Shown: positions 13,101 to 24,800 of the stretch, piece after piece | How the letters are laid out: every line of letters starts with the position of its first letter | Numbering within the stretch: the stretch's first letter is position 1 | NCBI GenBank assembly: GCA_903813345.2 | Contig: CAIIXF020000002.1 | Coordinates: 29,880,926-29,944,925, forward strand | Reading direction: 5' to 3' | DNA: 64,000 nt | Origin: Owenia fusiformis | Lineage: Eukaryota > Annelida > Polychaeta > Sabellida > Oweniidae | Made by a program: the position numbers and the translations under genes | Notes under the pieces: model-generated | What the model saw: only the letters and a program-made list of their open reading frames with translations | Database searches by the model: none | What the model was told of the DNA's origin: nothing

Positions 13101-13724
13101 CAGAATAACTGCTTTTCTAAACTAAGTTTGAACATTTAATATATACGGAAACTGCTCCGCAGAACGCGCATACATGTTGCTATGGCAACTATACATGGAA
13201 TATTTTTGTATAAATTCATAAATGTAATATAGCAAAATGAAACTTTAATTTGTATGAATTTCATATTGTTTCCTATAAAAATTTAAGAGCATAATTATCA
13301 TTACTTCTGGGACACCCTGTATGTTACAATAAATAGAAATGGAAACAAAGGCGCTTAGTAGATACAGCAACATCACCCGTTATACTATAGTAACGAGATA
13401 TACTAGTAACGAGAATAAAGTTTGAACTTGATTACATTTCGTTTTAATAGCTAAACTGCTTTCAGTAAATCTGTGTGTTTACAATGTTCATTCATAGACC
13501 CAACCCAGGGATCCTCGAACGACTGGGCCTATGCCCCAAGAGGGCACGAAGGTGGTGACGGACTTGGCATCGAGTATGCCTACACGCCAGAACTGCGCCC
13601 TGATCCCAATGGCGAAGATGCCTGGTTATTGCCTCCAGAGCAGATCAGACCGGTGGGAGAGGAGTGCTGGGCTGGACTGAAGGCAATGGTGCGAGAGATC
13701 GAATCAATTGGACTCCCTCCATAA
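4184..13724 (+). CDS. Procarboxypeptidase, M14A metallocarboxypeptidase (12 exons, 437 aa)
   Basis: Exons: 4184-4254, 4926-5007, 5331-5467, 5693-5783, 6006-6113, 6751-6852, 10271-10381, 10618-10711, 10847-10956, 11292-11387, 11760-11844, 13498-13724. All junctions are GT-AG and all phases agree. Residues 1-17 form a signal peptide. An activation-peptide domain follows (to about residue 110), then the catalytic domain. Zinc ligands are H181 and E184 (in HAREWIAP) and H312 (TMHSRGQW). Substrate-binding residues are R239 and R242 (WRKTRS) and N257/R258 (GNRNY). Y374 (NDWAY) and the general base E394 (TPELR) occupy the Tyr248 and Glu270 positions of bovine carboxypeptidase A. The enzyme should remove C-terminal residues from peptides after secretion and propeptide cleavage (family knowledge). 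The loop between Y374 and E394 is glycine-rich and differs from mammalian enzymes, so A-type or B-type specificity is not called. Introns 5, 6, 9 and 11 hold the repeats listed separately. Confidence 0.93.
6047..6575 (+). repeat. 74-bp tandem array derived from the end of carboxypeptidase exon 5
   Basis: The last 60 or so bases of exon 5 plus its donor are followed in intron 5 by six degenerate copies. They begin (GCAG) at 6126, 6201, 6275, 6349, 6423 and 6503. Each carries an acceptor-like TTATTGCAG, an exon-like CTCTTTAATGTTGGTAATTC stretch and usually GTGAG donor bases. Several copies are open in the exon 5 frame, but the unit between acceptor and donor is about 58 bases. Including one would therefore shift the frame, so they are probably unspliced debris. 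Confidence 0.85.
7002..7620. mobile_element. TA-flanked MITE, copy 2 (619 bp), in carboxypeptidase intron 6
   Basis: Same family as 1128-1723, in inverted orientation: it begins CAGGGTGGGCCAAAAAAACG, ends GGCCCACCCTG, and has TA on both sides. No coding potential for a transposase is seen. Confidence 0.87.
7897..8960 (+). repeat. Pyrimidine-rich minisatellite of about 1.06 kb
   Basis: The coding-strand sequence is almost wholly C and T with scattered G and A. It is built from interleaved variants of TCTGCTCTGCTTACTCTTTA. Long open frames rich in Leu, Ser, Tyr and Phe are a by-product of this composition. A smaller patch of the same flavour (TTACTCCTACTCC) lies at 9899-9980. Both are inside intron 6 of the carboxypeptidase. 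Confidence 0.9.
8965..9220 (+). repeat. Three-copy tandem repeat of about 100-118 bp
   Basis: The motif ATCAAATTCTGAGATTAGAC recurs near 8979, 9097 and 9197, each followed by a diverged tail containing GGAAAT. It adjoins the end of the pyrimidine-rich minisatellite. The rest of intron 6 to 10270 shows no gene. Confidence 0.7.
10931..11238 (+). repeat. 103-bp tandem triplication across the exon 9 donor of the carboxypeptidase
   Basis: Units start at 10931, 11034 and 11137, each with AACGAGACTTTATGACACCT, the last exon bases, then the donor GTAATG and about 75 intron bases. Copies are almost identical. Only the first joins the upstream exon; using the second or third donor would add 103 or 206 bases and break the frame. 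Confidence 0.9.
12036..12399. mobile_element. Nested MITE (364 bp) inside the mariner-like element's left arm
   Basis: An 11-base direct repeat, TTACTTTACAC, borders it at 12025-12035 and 12400-12410. The ends are imperfect inverted repeats: CAGAGGGGGAG with CAAAGATGACA on the left, and TGTCATCTTTAAA with CCCCTCCTC on the right. The host arm is continuous across it when compared with the right arm. Confidence 0.75.
12593..12895 (-). pseudogene. Transposon-encoded helix-turn-helix fragment (mariner type)
   Basis: A 100-codon minus-strand frame lies wholly within the 11905-13319 element. From the methionine at about 12886 it has [16 protein letters not shown], then [20 protein letters not shown], which resembles the two-helix DNA-binding start of mariner/Mos1-like transposases. 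The catalytic domain is absent and the frame stops soon after. It is a broken transposase remnant or a stand-alone DNA-binding product of a non-autonomous element. Confidence 0.6.
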
Positions 13725-14327
13725 TGTCAAACTAATTATAGTCAGTAAACAAAGATTGTTGAATACCTTTTATGATTCAAATAGTCTGTTTTCTGCATTT
13801 TATTTACATATAAAATAAAATATGATGAATGTATTTTTAATGTTCATAAAAGTATTATTGGAACAAAATATACATGATGAAATAAACAAACGATTTATTC
13901 CAAGGTGTACTTTCAACACAACTTAAAGAATGATAAGACGAAGACAGTTCCCCTATTTATTGTTACCTTGACATGGCGTGACGTTAAAGTAACTAGTTGG
14001 GGAACAATCAAATTAAATTTTGATGATTTTTTGCATGATTTTCTATGATCGATTGTTGTGAAAAATGTCGGGAATCTCATATTTCTACATAAGTTTATAA
14101 ATTGAGCATATAACGAGAGTCGACAAGGAGAAAGACTTTAAAAGAGTTCTAAAAGAAATGTTGCATCTTGGATTGAAGGTATGAAGTTGAAAATCAAACT
14201 GGTAAACTAGTATGGAAATGTTGCGCAACCTGAAAAACTTCAATTTTCGATACACTTGAACGGTTATTTAACCCAATTGTGAATGGTGACTTAAAATGAG
14301 AATAATGCGCCACCCGTGCTTACATGG
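13725..14327. other. Convergent 3' UTR region of carboxypeptidase and ZP genes
   Basis: Plus-strand AATAAA at 13814-13819 can end the carboxypeptidase transcript 90 bases past its stop. A minus-strand AATAAA (TTTATT, 13956-13961) is available to the ZP gene. No other feature is seen. Confidence 0.55.
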
Positions 14328-17300
14328 TTAATAATATGTCTCTTTATATCCATGTTGTACTTTATCGTTGTACTGGTTGTCATGGTGATATATATGTGCT
14401 GTTCTCGATGTCCTCGAACGTGCTTTATTTTTGGACTGCGTGAGACGCATTGCTATGGCGACAGCTGCTACAGCTAACAACAATAGGAGGACACCCAGCA
14501 CACTGACTGCTATGATCAACGCTGTCATATCAAAGTTTGTCCCATTCGCTGCAATATATAAACAGGCAAAATATCGCGGGAATTATTTATCAATTCTTCA
14601 CTATTTTCGTATCTAGACTGAGAGTACACAATATTGGAAGGAAATATCTAAAAAGCTTTAAAATTGAAGGAATGAATACATTTTAAACACAACAATACAT
14701 TTAGTAAATTATCATATATGAAATTCTAGTTCTCATGGAGTATGCGCTAACGAGGTGAAAACTAAAGAGAATTACGTCAAACCACAGATCGGAAACGGAA
14801 CATAAAATTATGCTAAGTGTAAAATATCAATTGTTTCTTAGTCACGTCGGTTTTTATGAAATTTAAATTTTTTAGTGCTTGCAAACTAAACGCAGTAGTA
14901 CTCACAGGCTGGTATCGAAAGATTTGTCCGCTGTGACGGAGCATGCTATTTTTCATAAAAACACTAAGAATGCTTCACGATTTATTTTTTAACTCATATG
15001 TTTCGTTATATCAAAGATAATTACTTGCTCCATGCAATTAATATATCATTTGCGTGTAACCTTCACTTCTGTTTGAAGTCCAATAACGCTAGGAGTAAAA
15101 TCTATTGAAAACGGCGCCAGAGTATCAAACTCTAAAATGTACCATTTCTTTTTTAACTTTTTAATGGCATGATGTAGTGTAGTGACACGATAATATTAAC
15201 ATATGTTTTCAGCATAACTCTGAATGTATTAATGAGATATTAATGCATTGGGTCTTTTTAATTTTTTTATAAAAAATAATATTAATATTTTTTGTCCGCT
15301 GTGACGGAGCATTTTCACAGTTCACATTTGCAACTGCTCCGTCACAGCGGACAAAAAAATTAAACATTATTTTTTATAAAAGAATTAAAAAGACCAAATA
15401 CATCAACATCTCATTTATACCTTCGTAGTTATGCTGAAACCATGTGTAAATATTATCGTGTCACTATATCGTGCCATTAGAAAGTTAAACAAGAAATGGT
15501 ACATTTTGAAGTATGATACTCCGGCGCCATTTTCAATAGCTTTTCTTCCCAGCTTAATTGGACTTCAAACAGAAGTGAAAGTTACCCGCAAATGATATAC
15601 CCATTGCATGGAGTAAGTAATTTTGTATTGTATAACGAAACATATGAGTTAAAAAATAAATCGTGAAGTATTCTTAGTGTTTTTATGAAAAATAGCATGC
15701 TCCGTCACAGCGGACAAATATTTCGATACCAGCCTGTGGTACTGCAAGTTAATAGAGTATCTTTTTACCTGCGCTTTTCTCAGTTTCATCAACGATTACG
15801 GTTGCAGAAAGCCCAACTTCACCCGCAGAATCAGCTGCTCGTTTGGATCTGTGTTGTTCATTGACATTGCGCAACTTTGCCGACTCGACCCTCCTTCTTT
15901 TTCTCTTGCTTGGACAGTTATCCTAAACGATTGATAATCGCTAAATCAGTTGTAGAGATATCAACGAAGATTTATGTGACGAGTATTTTGCTTGTTACAA
16001 TGATAATGATATAGACTACAAGAGTGAAGAGGAAACTAATTTGACGAAGACTATTTTTACATATTTGTTCATTCTATTTTGGATAAATTATCAAAGACGG
16101 TTCTACCGTCTTAAGTAAATCTTAAATGTGGAATGATATCATGAACATGTTAATACTAAACCATGCCTAAACTCATACCCCATCGCACTCGCCATCTATT
16201 CTGCAAATTGTGACAGCACACTCAAATATGACCACGTGGTCAACAGGACCCCCTGCAATAGCAAACATTTCAAACGCTGGTGACCAGGACAAAAGATCGA
16301 CACTCTGAAACCCTTTGATGTCTGTATAGTCCGGTTTCTCCACAAAATCAATGCCATCTTTGAACTCAGAACAACTGAAATAAAAAATACCAATATTTAA
16401 AAAAAAGAGTTATAAATAAACCACCATTGTCACAGGCGGATCTGGGGAGTGGTAGCAAAAATGCAGTTCTAAGCAAAATACACATGCAACAGTGTAGTGA
16501 CTTATTATTGACATAGTCAAGTTTGAGACACCCAAGGTAACTCAGTCTCACTTATTTTGCAAAAATAAATTAAAATTGCCACGTTTTTAATTTTTTGCCT
16601 CAGATAATTTCAGATTCTAGCAACGCCCCTACCAGCATGCAGTTCAGCGTTATGGTTCAGTAACCTCACTCTTCTAAATATTTTACTTACTAGCTATCAA
16701 TGAGCGTAACTGTATTGCTGAAATCGCTGTTGCTCGCTGTACATTTGGATACTTGAAGACCATTCTCATCGTCAGCTGTCGCGAAAAATATATATATTTC
16801 AATAAATTAAAAGACATTTTGCTATGTTTAGCATGCAAAAAGCCATGTTTTAGTAAGGCACCGATGCAATAAGAGCTAAATAATCCAATTTTTATGAAAT
16901 TTCAACGATCACTTACAAAATCTTACCTATTGAACTTGTGGATTTTTTACCGTCATCTGCCCCTTCTGCTCTAATCCTTAGTTGTACAACAGTGCCAATG
17001 GGTACAGCGCCCTCTAAGACACGACCAGTCACGTAGTCAACCAGCTCCAAATGATAATCTCTATCCAGGTTATTGGGCGTTGCAGTTCCACCTATCTCTG
17101 GTGGTGTCCTACAGAGTTAAAAGTACAATGATTTGACATGAGCAGGGGACCTTGTAACTTTATTTGCACAGGTGACCAACACAAGTACTGACATATTGTC
17201 ATAGTCTCCAACTTTTTTCTGGATTGTGTTCGGCGGTTGGAGTTCGGTGTCTGTACAAATGTTAGGTGGTGACATCTTGCAAGTTAATGCCTTATTGGTT

Positions 17301-19198
17301 ATTGCAGGAAGCCCTAGTCCTTATGTACTAACGCCCAGGGTACATGTAGTTTATGTAATTCATGGGTAGTTAGTCTAAGTTAGCTTAGATGATATTTATA
17401 ATTAGAAAACAATACATTAACATTGTACTAAGCATAAATGAATAAACGCAAGAAGCACACGCGTCTCGAACTCGCAACCTCGTGGTTACGGCCCCGATTG
17501 CCAAGCCTAAACGTGCTGGCGCTCAAAATAGAGATAACATACGGTATCAATCCTCCTTCTCCGACTTCAGATTCACTGATAGATTTTGGAGTGTAGTCAC
17601 AGCTTACAGTGAACACTTTGTCGTTGGTAGTAAACAGTATTCCCTCAACAACAGCTATTTCAATCGACAGCTTTTGCTCCGACTGAAAGGTATTAGCCAG
17701 ATAACTTGTGAAAGTACTTGTCAATATACCTTTATATTATATTTTGTACATTATGCGCAGAGTCTAGTTATAAACTAATGACGAATGTCTCTTTTAAGAA
17801 GCAAAGTTGAGCGATTGCAAATAGTACTAAAAGGTTGTATATATTTTGAAGCCTCTATAATGATGTGAACAAGAAGTTGACTTGTAAAATGAGATGAAAA
17901 ACCAGACCCTTAGACTTCCTGTAACCCAGCCTTCCAACATTTTGTACGTACCATTAGCGATTATAATCATGTAATAAACAAATACGTTGACGTATGCAAA
18001 CCGAACCTTGAAACTTCCTACTTAAATCCTCCGACAATTTGTACGTACCACTCGTTTCATGCCACATGAACCGACTTTGCCAATGGTGGAGAGCCGATCC
18101 TGAGGCCAACTAAATTCGTATAACGTGTGAAAAGTATCATTATTATTTTGAAGAGGATTCTCTTGTGGACGACTCGGTTTAAATGCACATGTTTGATTTT
18201 CAAATGCATAGACGGTGTAGTTGTTAGCACTCCATAGATCACTGGTAACCTCAATTGTTATATTGATAGGTCCGAATCCCTCATCAGTAGTCTCGCCACC
18301 ACAGTTAACAGAAACTAACAAAATTCAGTATAATATAATGGCATGTTCAGTAAAACCTGTCTAAGTGGAACACTCCTTCTGGTTCTGTCTACCCTTTAAC
18401 CTTTGAATAATAAAGAGGAAACGACAGCCGTGCTTAATATCGTATTAATCAAAATATTATAACTAATGACAATTTTCTCGATGCTTATTGAACAAAATGA
18501 AGTTTGAGTGAACTCACAGTCATCCTTTGTTACCACTACGGCACAATTGCACATCTACAAGTATTAAATACATAGAGCAAATACCATAGAAACCAACTAG
18601 TGTTTCAATACAACTAAGAAAAAGTAAAATCTATAACCAATAAGTTCTGTATACCTGTTAGTCCCATTGTGTATTATGTAAACATTTTGAAAATGTTTTA
18701 GTTTAGTGAATAAAGTTTATTTATAAAAAAAAACACAAGAGAGCATTAATCCGTTATTGAAGAAGTAGCCAAAATGGATGTCAATGTCTTTGGTAAGATT
18801 TTTCAGTATGTGTTTTGTTTGAATTGCGTCTTCATTACTTTTTAAGTGAAAAAATTAGCGTACCTTCCCAAGAAATGTTTTTAAGGAGTACTAGTAAATG
18901 GAAAGCATACACTTGATATTAAAAAGGTTTATGTCGGTATTTAGAATGATATTGTCAAATACATTTCGACTGGTTTACCTAAATAAGCAGTTTTTAGTTT
19001 TAAATAAAGTGTGTGAAATTCTTGATATTTCCTGGTAAAATGGCATGCTCCGGCGCCTTACCAAAATTAGACATTGTTGACATTCCATGCTTCGCTTGAT
19101 AAGAAGTTAATATTAACTGTGTGGATTCGACGTGGATTTTTTCCAAACATACTCACGTAAATTGTCAATAGTCCTACTAATACAACACTAAGCGCCAT
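14328..19198 (-). CDS. ZP-domain type I membrane protein (9 exons, 440 aa)
   Basis: Exons in coding order: 19157-19198, 18518-18554, 18049-18314, 17543-17682, 16927-17108, 16691-16775, 16179-16374, 15769-15922, 14328-14548. All junctions are GT-AG with matching phases. Residues 1-20 are a signal peptide (MALSVVLVGLLTIY...). ZP-N starts near VNCGG (C31) and includes ILFTTNDKVFTVSCDY. ZP-C includes LQVSKCTASNS, LIDSYCSEF and IFECAVTICRIDGECD. A basic RSKR furin-type site (341-344) is followed by a single membrane helix at about 377-401 and a cytoplasmic tail of about 39 residues. That order (ZP-N, ZP-C, cleavage site, membrane anchor) is typical of ZP proteins that are shed and polymerise into extracellular filaments (family knowledge). 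No EGF or other extra domain is present. Which tissue or matrix it serves cannot be told. Confidence 0.9.
14893..15748. repeat. Large foldback element (about 415-bp arms) in ZP intron 8
   Basis: About 14893-15311 and 15335-15748 are near-perfect reverse complements around a loop of about 23 bases. TTTGTCCGCTGTGACGGAGC bounds each arm on both sides: at about 14923 and 15291 in plus orientation, and at about 15338 and 15700 as the complement. The outer tips contain CAGGCTGGTATCGAAA and TTTCGATACCAGCCTG. No frame or clear target duplication is seen. Confidence 0.9.
17445..17535 (-). repeat. Possible tRNA-derived SINE fragment in ZP intron 4
   Basis: On the minus strand the sequence contains GGTTGCGAGTTCGAGACG, close to a pol III B box, preceded by a GGCTTGGCAATCGGGG stretch that could be a decayed A box. 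It starts just after the exon 4 donor. No tail or target duplication was identified. Confidence 0.35.
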
Positions 19199-21832
19199 TT
19201 CTAATAAAAGATAAACACATACCTCAGATTATATCATACAATCATTGTTTTTGAATTTTTATCCCGACAAGAAACTGCGATCTAGGCTGCGTTTTTTAAC
19301 TATCCGCGGGCGAGTGCATTGCATAATATATAATAAGTATTCCCCCTAGGTATCACAAAAAAGAACAAAGAGCCCATACGTTGCAAATTACACGCACACA
19401 CATTTTCAACAAAAACAGTTCACCCAAGCGCACTTAAACCGCTAATTACGCTGTGGCAACCTTGTCGGCTGCCCACGTGTGCCAACCGCGCCGGATTGTT
19501 GCTAGTGCACCACATGAGTTCGATTGCAATAAGCCGTGATGTCTATCAAAACGATTATGTGATTGTTAGTGCGCTTGGATGAGCTTTTTTTAAAAACACA
19601 TGAGACCTATTGTTCTTTTTAGTGCTACCTTGGGATAAACCTCATTAAAATATTACGCAATTCACTAGCACCGAGGGCATACACAAATACAGTTCTAATT
19701 ACTTGTCACTGTATCGATTATATTTTACATTACATAATAGTATTAAACTATAAGAAAATATGAAAATAAGATCATGACTTCATAAGTGATGTTGCATGGA
19801 CTATTGAATAATACAATAATTGAGTAATACTTACACAATATTGCGTATACCAATCGATCCCAACTCTAACTATGTCTACATTGTTCTGAACAATGAGTAT
19901 TTACAACACAATTTAGAACAAAGGTGGGGACATGACTTAAGCATCCTTTGATTTGCATAAAGCATTCTTTATGTAGCTTTCCTTATCACTTTATTAACTA
20001 TTTAACATTCAATATTTATTTACTTTATGAGTTAATAACGATAACCACGAGAAGTAAAAAGTTCAATAAAGCCAAATGTAAATAAGCGATTTCCATGTTC
20101 TGCGATGCCAAGCTTTTGCAATGTCAATATTCTTCGCAGTCAATTTGTTCAATCACAATGCTATGCTATGTCAAGAGCTTGTAAAGTAAGGTTTTTAGAA
20201 TAGCAACTATGGTCGAAACAAAGTGATAATTGTGCAATGGTAAAGAATCGACTTAATAAGGTCGTTGGTATAATTGAGCTGTATTATAATGCATAAACCA
20301 TGAGTACTGACTATTAGATGAAATAATCCAATGCAATTATTTCTCCTATGAGCCAATGCGAATGATTTATACAACTTAAACCCCACACCGACTCTTATGT
20401 AAGGTAAATGACACATGGTCCATTTAAGCTTGCACTGTACTATTCCACTATAAAGTTTGATTTTCTTTTGTATTGACTAATATTCATCTATGATACATCT
20501 TTTGTGCTTACAAAGTGCAATGTTATGTAATGTACATTATTCAAAATAAACATCAGTATGTTATATCGTGTTGGTACCTAAGTGGATTGTATTAGTCCCT
20601 CTATCTATATTCTATGACCAGAGTATTGTCACCTTCGACTTCCCAAAAGAACACTGAGCTTTTTTCCAATCTTCGTATAAAAATGATTAGTAAAATAAAC
20701 GTAATAACCATGCACGCAAAACAGTCCGTGATATTATATGACACTATATCACGATAAACAAAGTCACCATTTAAAACAATTAATGCATTCGCGATCGCAC
20801 GATTTGAATTGAGAGGATCAGTGATTTATTCGACTTACATATGTTTTGATATTACAGCTATTTTTGATCCATTAAATCAAATGCTTAATGGTTTCAAAAT
20901 TAAGTTGAGTGCATTGATCTAGAAATTTGAAATGGAGTTGAATGAGCTGAACAATGTCATTGAATTATTGAAAATATGACAATTCAAATATATTAAATCA
21001 ATACATTTGGGTGTGGATACATAATGTATTAATTGTAGGCAGGTCATATATACATCTGGAGATGTTCAAACTACTTACGTGCTTCGTAATGCCCGAGTCA
21101 CATTTGCTCAGATTCTCAATCCGGCGCGGAGCCGATTGAGTATTTTGTTCAATAACTGATGCAATTTTGAACATACTCAATCGGCCGGGCACCGGATTGA
21201 AAATCGGAGCAAATGTAACTCACGGTATCACGTGTCTGTTTTAAAATGGCGCGTCCTCCTCCAAGAGCTATTTTTATTACCTTCAAGTTGATATTTTATT
21301 TTTGGTTTTAGAATTGTAGAATTTGTAAGTTAAACAGTTAGAATCTTATGGTGGTCCATGACCAAACAGGGTTTGACCAATGACAAAATATGATAGGGGT
21401 TGATATACCACTGGAAAGGGACACGCCTCTGTGATCAGGTTAATAATGCAATTACGGGATTCGTGATTCTAATCGTTAAGTTGATCAAATGGTGCCTTCA
21501 TTGAAAGGGAGCAATTTTTACATTTTCTAAATTCAAAAGTTTTCAATGAGGCGCATTTAAAAAAAGTTCTGCATGATGACAACATTGAATTCAAGGACAC
21601 ATTTTTATATTTATTTTCGATATTTAGGGTGGGGAACTTGAAAGCTTTGAAGTCCCGAAATAATTGAACAAAAAACACCAAGTCTCAAATTAAATTCTAT
21701 CTATTAGGAAAAAATTAAAACATACAGAATTCAAATAAATTCATCAATTTTGTCATCAGAAAAGGCCCTTCTGAATGCCAATTTGCTAGAGGTGGTGTAT
21801 ATGGCATAATCTAGATTTCTAAACGTCCATGT
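19199..21832. other. Intergenic: ZP gene upstream region to otopetrin A 3' flank
   Basis: About 2.6 kb of AT-rich sequence without a recognisable gene. The hairpin MITE at 21095-21222 is the only clear element. The ZP promoter should lie just above 19198; no core motif stands out. A TTTATT near 21610 could serve as poly(A) signal for otopetrin A. Confidence 0.5.
21095..21222. repeat. Hairpin MITE, family H, copy 1
   Basis: The arms GAGTCACATTTGCTC...CCGATTGAGTATTTTGTTCA and their complement enclose a short AT spacer. The same arm sequence occurs at 48849-48974 and in decayed form at about 56930-57066. Confidence 0.75.
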
Positions 21833-24800
21833 CTAATTTTCTTTTATAATGTAAGCATTTATCCAGATATCAGAGAGGCAGATGGTTGAATGGAATCTGT
21901 AAAATATCACCAATGGTATAGAGACGTGCTGAATAATTGACCAAACAACCTTTCCGTAATATTGTGCATGTATCCCTGAATGTCCCGCTTTCTTGGCTTC
22001 AAAAGTATTAATTGCCCATAGAGCTAGGTTTGCAATGATGACGAAAGTAACCAAGGACCTGCCTGGTTTACTTTGCAGATGTGTGTCGTGTACACTGGAA
22101 CGCAGCATGCCATCTATAATCATAACAACTTGAAGGGCTGCCTGGATGATGGCAAACACCGACACAATTATCGATAGAACTCCTATAAATCCAAATACAT
22201 GGGTCTGTTCGGCTGATGAGATTATCATGAATAAATGGAACATGAAAACAGCTCCAAGTGACACCATCAACAATACTGAATCTATACCACCCTCACCGGG
22301 AGAAAATCTCAAATATTTCAATTTCAGAATACTAATGAGACATCCGGCAAATGTTGCGGATAGAAGTACAATTTCTGTGATGTAAAATACTGTCATTGCC
22401 TCCACTGGCATCGTAAGGTTATCCACGAGTACGAAAAACACTGCCACGGCTACGATTGTCACCATGAAAACGAGAATGCCACCAAACAATCCTGAGTTCG
22501 CTTTATGACAATCCCGATTCACTTCCGGTTTGGCATTTTTTGAGGATGGCAGCTCGAGTGGTTTTCCTACTGAACTTAGAACTGTGTAAGAGAGTGTCGC
22601 CCCTAAGAGGCTAAATTCTATAACACACGGGAACAAATATTCAGAACTTTTCTCCGCGATGATCTCGTAGGCGTAGCAACCTGAAAAATATATCGACATG
22701 TTAGAAGAAGCGTTTTATTTTACATAAACCCAAATTGCATTGAAACGATACTTTCAAGGAATCAAGAGGCGTTTTCATGCTCACCTATATCCTCAACATT
22801 TCCCTCACTTGTCATAGTCTCATTATTCTGGAGTGGCTCCTTATTCTGCCCTTCACTACTCCTAACACTTGCGTTTCTGATGATTGCTTTGATTTTCGAA
22901 GGATAACAAAAATGCAAAAACATTTAAATGTAATGTACGCTTGTTTTGTACATGGTTCATGCAACCCGTTGCCTATAATGTAATTCTCACAGGTTTTGTT
23001 CACAAAAATGATCATTCTTCAAATACCTCTTTCACTTTTGATAACATTGCTAGTTGCCAGCTAATTAAGTAAGACACCATAAATCTCGATGGTCTCAATA
23101 TAAATAGATTTGGCATACTTATCAGTAAAGGTTCATCTTTGTCTTCTCTGATGTCATTCTCAATCTCTGTTATTTCGTACCATAGCCACACACACAAGTT
23201 GGTGGCTATTAGATGCCACATGCACCATTTCACAAAACTTTTGTGGACGTTGACAACAATCTGAAAATTAAGTATAAGCTGAGATTCAGGTATAATTAAA
23301 TTCGATCAAAACGATGTACCCTGACTTCGAATTTTCATTCAAAAATTATGAACCAAAGCTTAAATATCTGTAAATTTAAGAAAACGAAAACTTGATTTTG
23401 GGATCGAATGAAGAAGTGCCACGCCCACGTATTTAAGAAAATCATCGAGAAAGATCACACCTCTTTTCAAGATGGCGTATGAGGAAGGGAACCCGGATAT
23501 ACCAATTGATGAAGGACTTTTGACAGTTGAATTAAGTAAAAATAACACGAAAAATTGCTATTTAAAACAAAATTTCCTCGTCCTGCCAATGAAAATACGA
23601 TTCAACTACATAAAAAGAATCCTAAAATACCCCGGGGATTATTGAGATACTAGTAAGTAATTTAGTGTACACAATTCTCCCATATTGTTATACAATTTAA
23701 ACCCCTGTTTTATGCGCAGATATGATAGGTACGCAATAGCTGTACATGTATAACAACATTGCTATACAAACCCAAAAAATTAAAGGCCCACTTTACTTAA
23801 TTTAGAAGAAAAAATAATCATTGAAACATGTTACTCACATACTCGCTCAAATATGACACAAAGTTTGATTTGCTTTAATATTGAACCAAAAAAATATAAC
23901 TCACAAAGAAAAAATCATTTGAAGTTCAAAGATCATTAGACATGCATGCATATCTTAAACAAAGTGCATGTTTTAAACTACTGTTGATTTAAAAGATGGC
24001 GACACTTCTATAAAATGAATGTATCATGTAATACAAACAACTTTAATATCTTCCAATGACATTGGTACCTGTTACACTGCTGGGTTGAGTCTAACGAAGC
24101 ATTTTTGTAACGAAGGTTAGCGAAAAAATTGTGTCCACACTGGCTTTATCCAACCCTAATGAAGCAATTATTTGGTGTTACACTGCACTTAAAATGCTTC
24201 GTTGCGCGTGCGCATTACTCATCTGCCCCACCCACTTATTTTGATTAATATTTTTATTCTTTTGATATAAATCATTGATCAAACTCAAAAATCATGTGAT
24301 CATTCCGTACACATGTCCATACATTTTTCCGATCATTTCGATTTTTATATATTTCAGCTGTCAATACGATTACACGTATTGATTTCATTTTCTATCATTT
24401 CCTTTGGAAAACATATGGAATAAAAATAGGCCTATGTTAATTAGTAGGAGGAATTGGATTCGGGGTTTATACAGACGACTAGTATGTAATATCGTATAAA
24501 AACGTTCAATTTCCAAATGGACTTCTCAGTTATATTTCAAACAGTGTAGCCATTACTAAAATATCTCGGTGTTCGGCTGGTGGTTTAACTCACGCGGTCC
24601 TAACTTCGACCGTTAATTTGAATTTTCGAAAGGGATTTTTGTTATGCTTTGAATGGAACAAGTTTGAAGTTTGAAGGTGCAGTATGAGACTCTTAATCCT
24701 TGATTTTCAAACATCCGGTAGGTCAAAAATTCAAATTAACGGTCGGAGTTAGGACCGCGTGTAACTACTATTTCATGACCAATTCATTTTAATATGAATA

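Larger units (their letters stand above)
11905..13319. mobile_element. Mariner-like TIR element (1.4 kb) in carboxypeptidase intron 11
   Basis: The termini are CAGGGTGTCCCAGAAGTAAT and its complement ending GGGACACCCTG, with TA on each side. The inverted repeats continue inward: ATAGTTGCCATAGCAAC at about 12426 pairs with GTTGCTATGGCAACTAT at about 13173, interrupted on the left by a nested element at 12036-12399. Between the arms lies a minus-strand open frame with a mariner-type helix-turn-helix. No DDE/D catalytic core is visible, so it is non-autonomous. Confidence 0.82.

Noticed and set aside
16196-16393. 65-codon minus-strand frame
   Set aside because: Out-of-frame shadow of ZP exon 7. 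The frame giving the ZP-C cysteines (ECAVTICRIDGEC) is the supported one.
17445-17535. A functional tRNA gene
   Set aside because: Only a B-box-like stretch is present. No acceptor stem or cloverleaf could be formed by eye, so it is listed only as a possible SINE fragment.
22146-22385. 79-codon plus-strand frame, also at 45870-46109
   Set aside because: Antisense shadow of otopetrin exon 7, preserved only because the coding strand is conserved.
22777-23015. Frames on both strands around otopetrin exon 6
   Set aside because: The minus-strand frame crosses the acceptor of exon 6 in the wrong phase. The correct exon is 22785-22886, starting after AAAG, and its reading frame is different.
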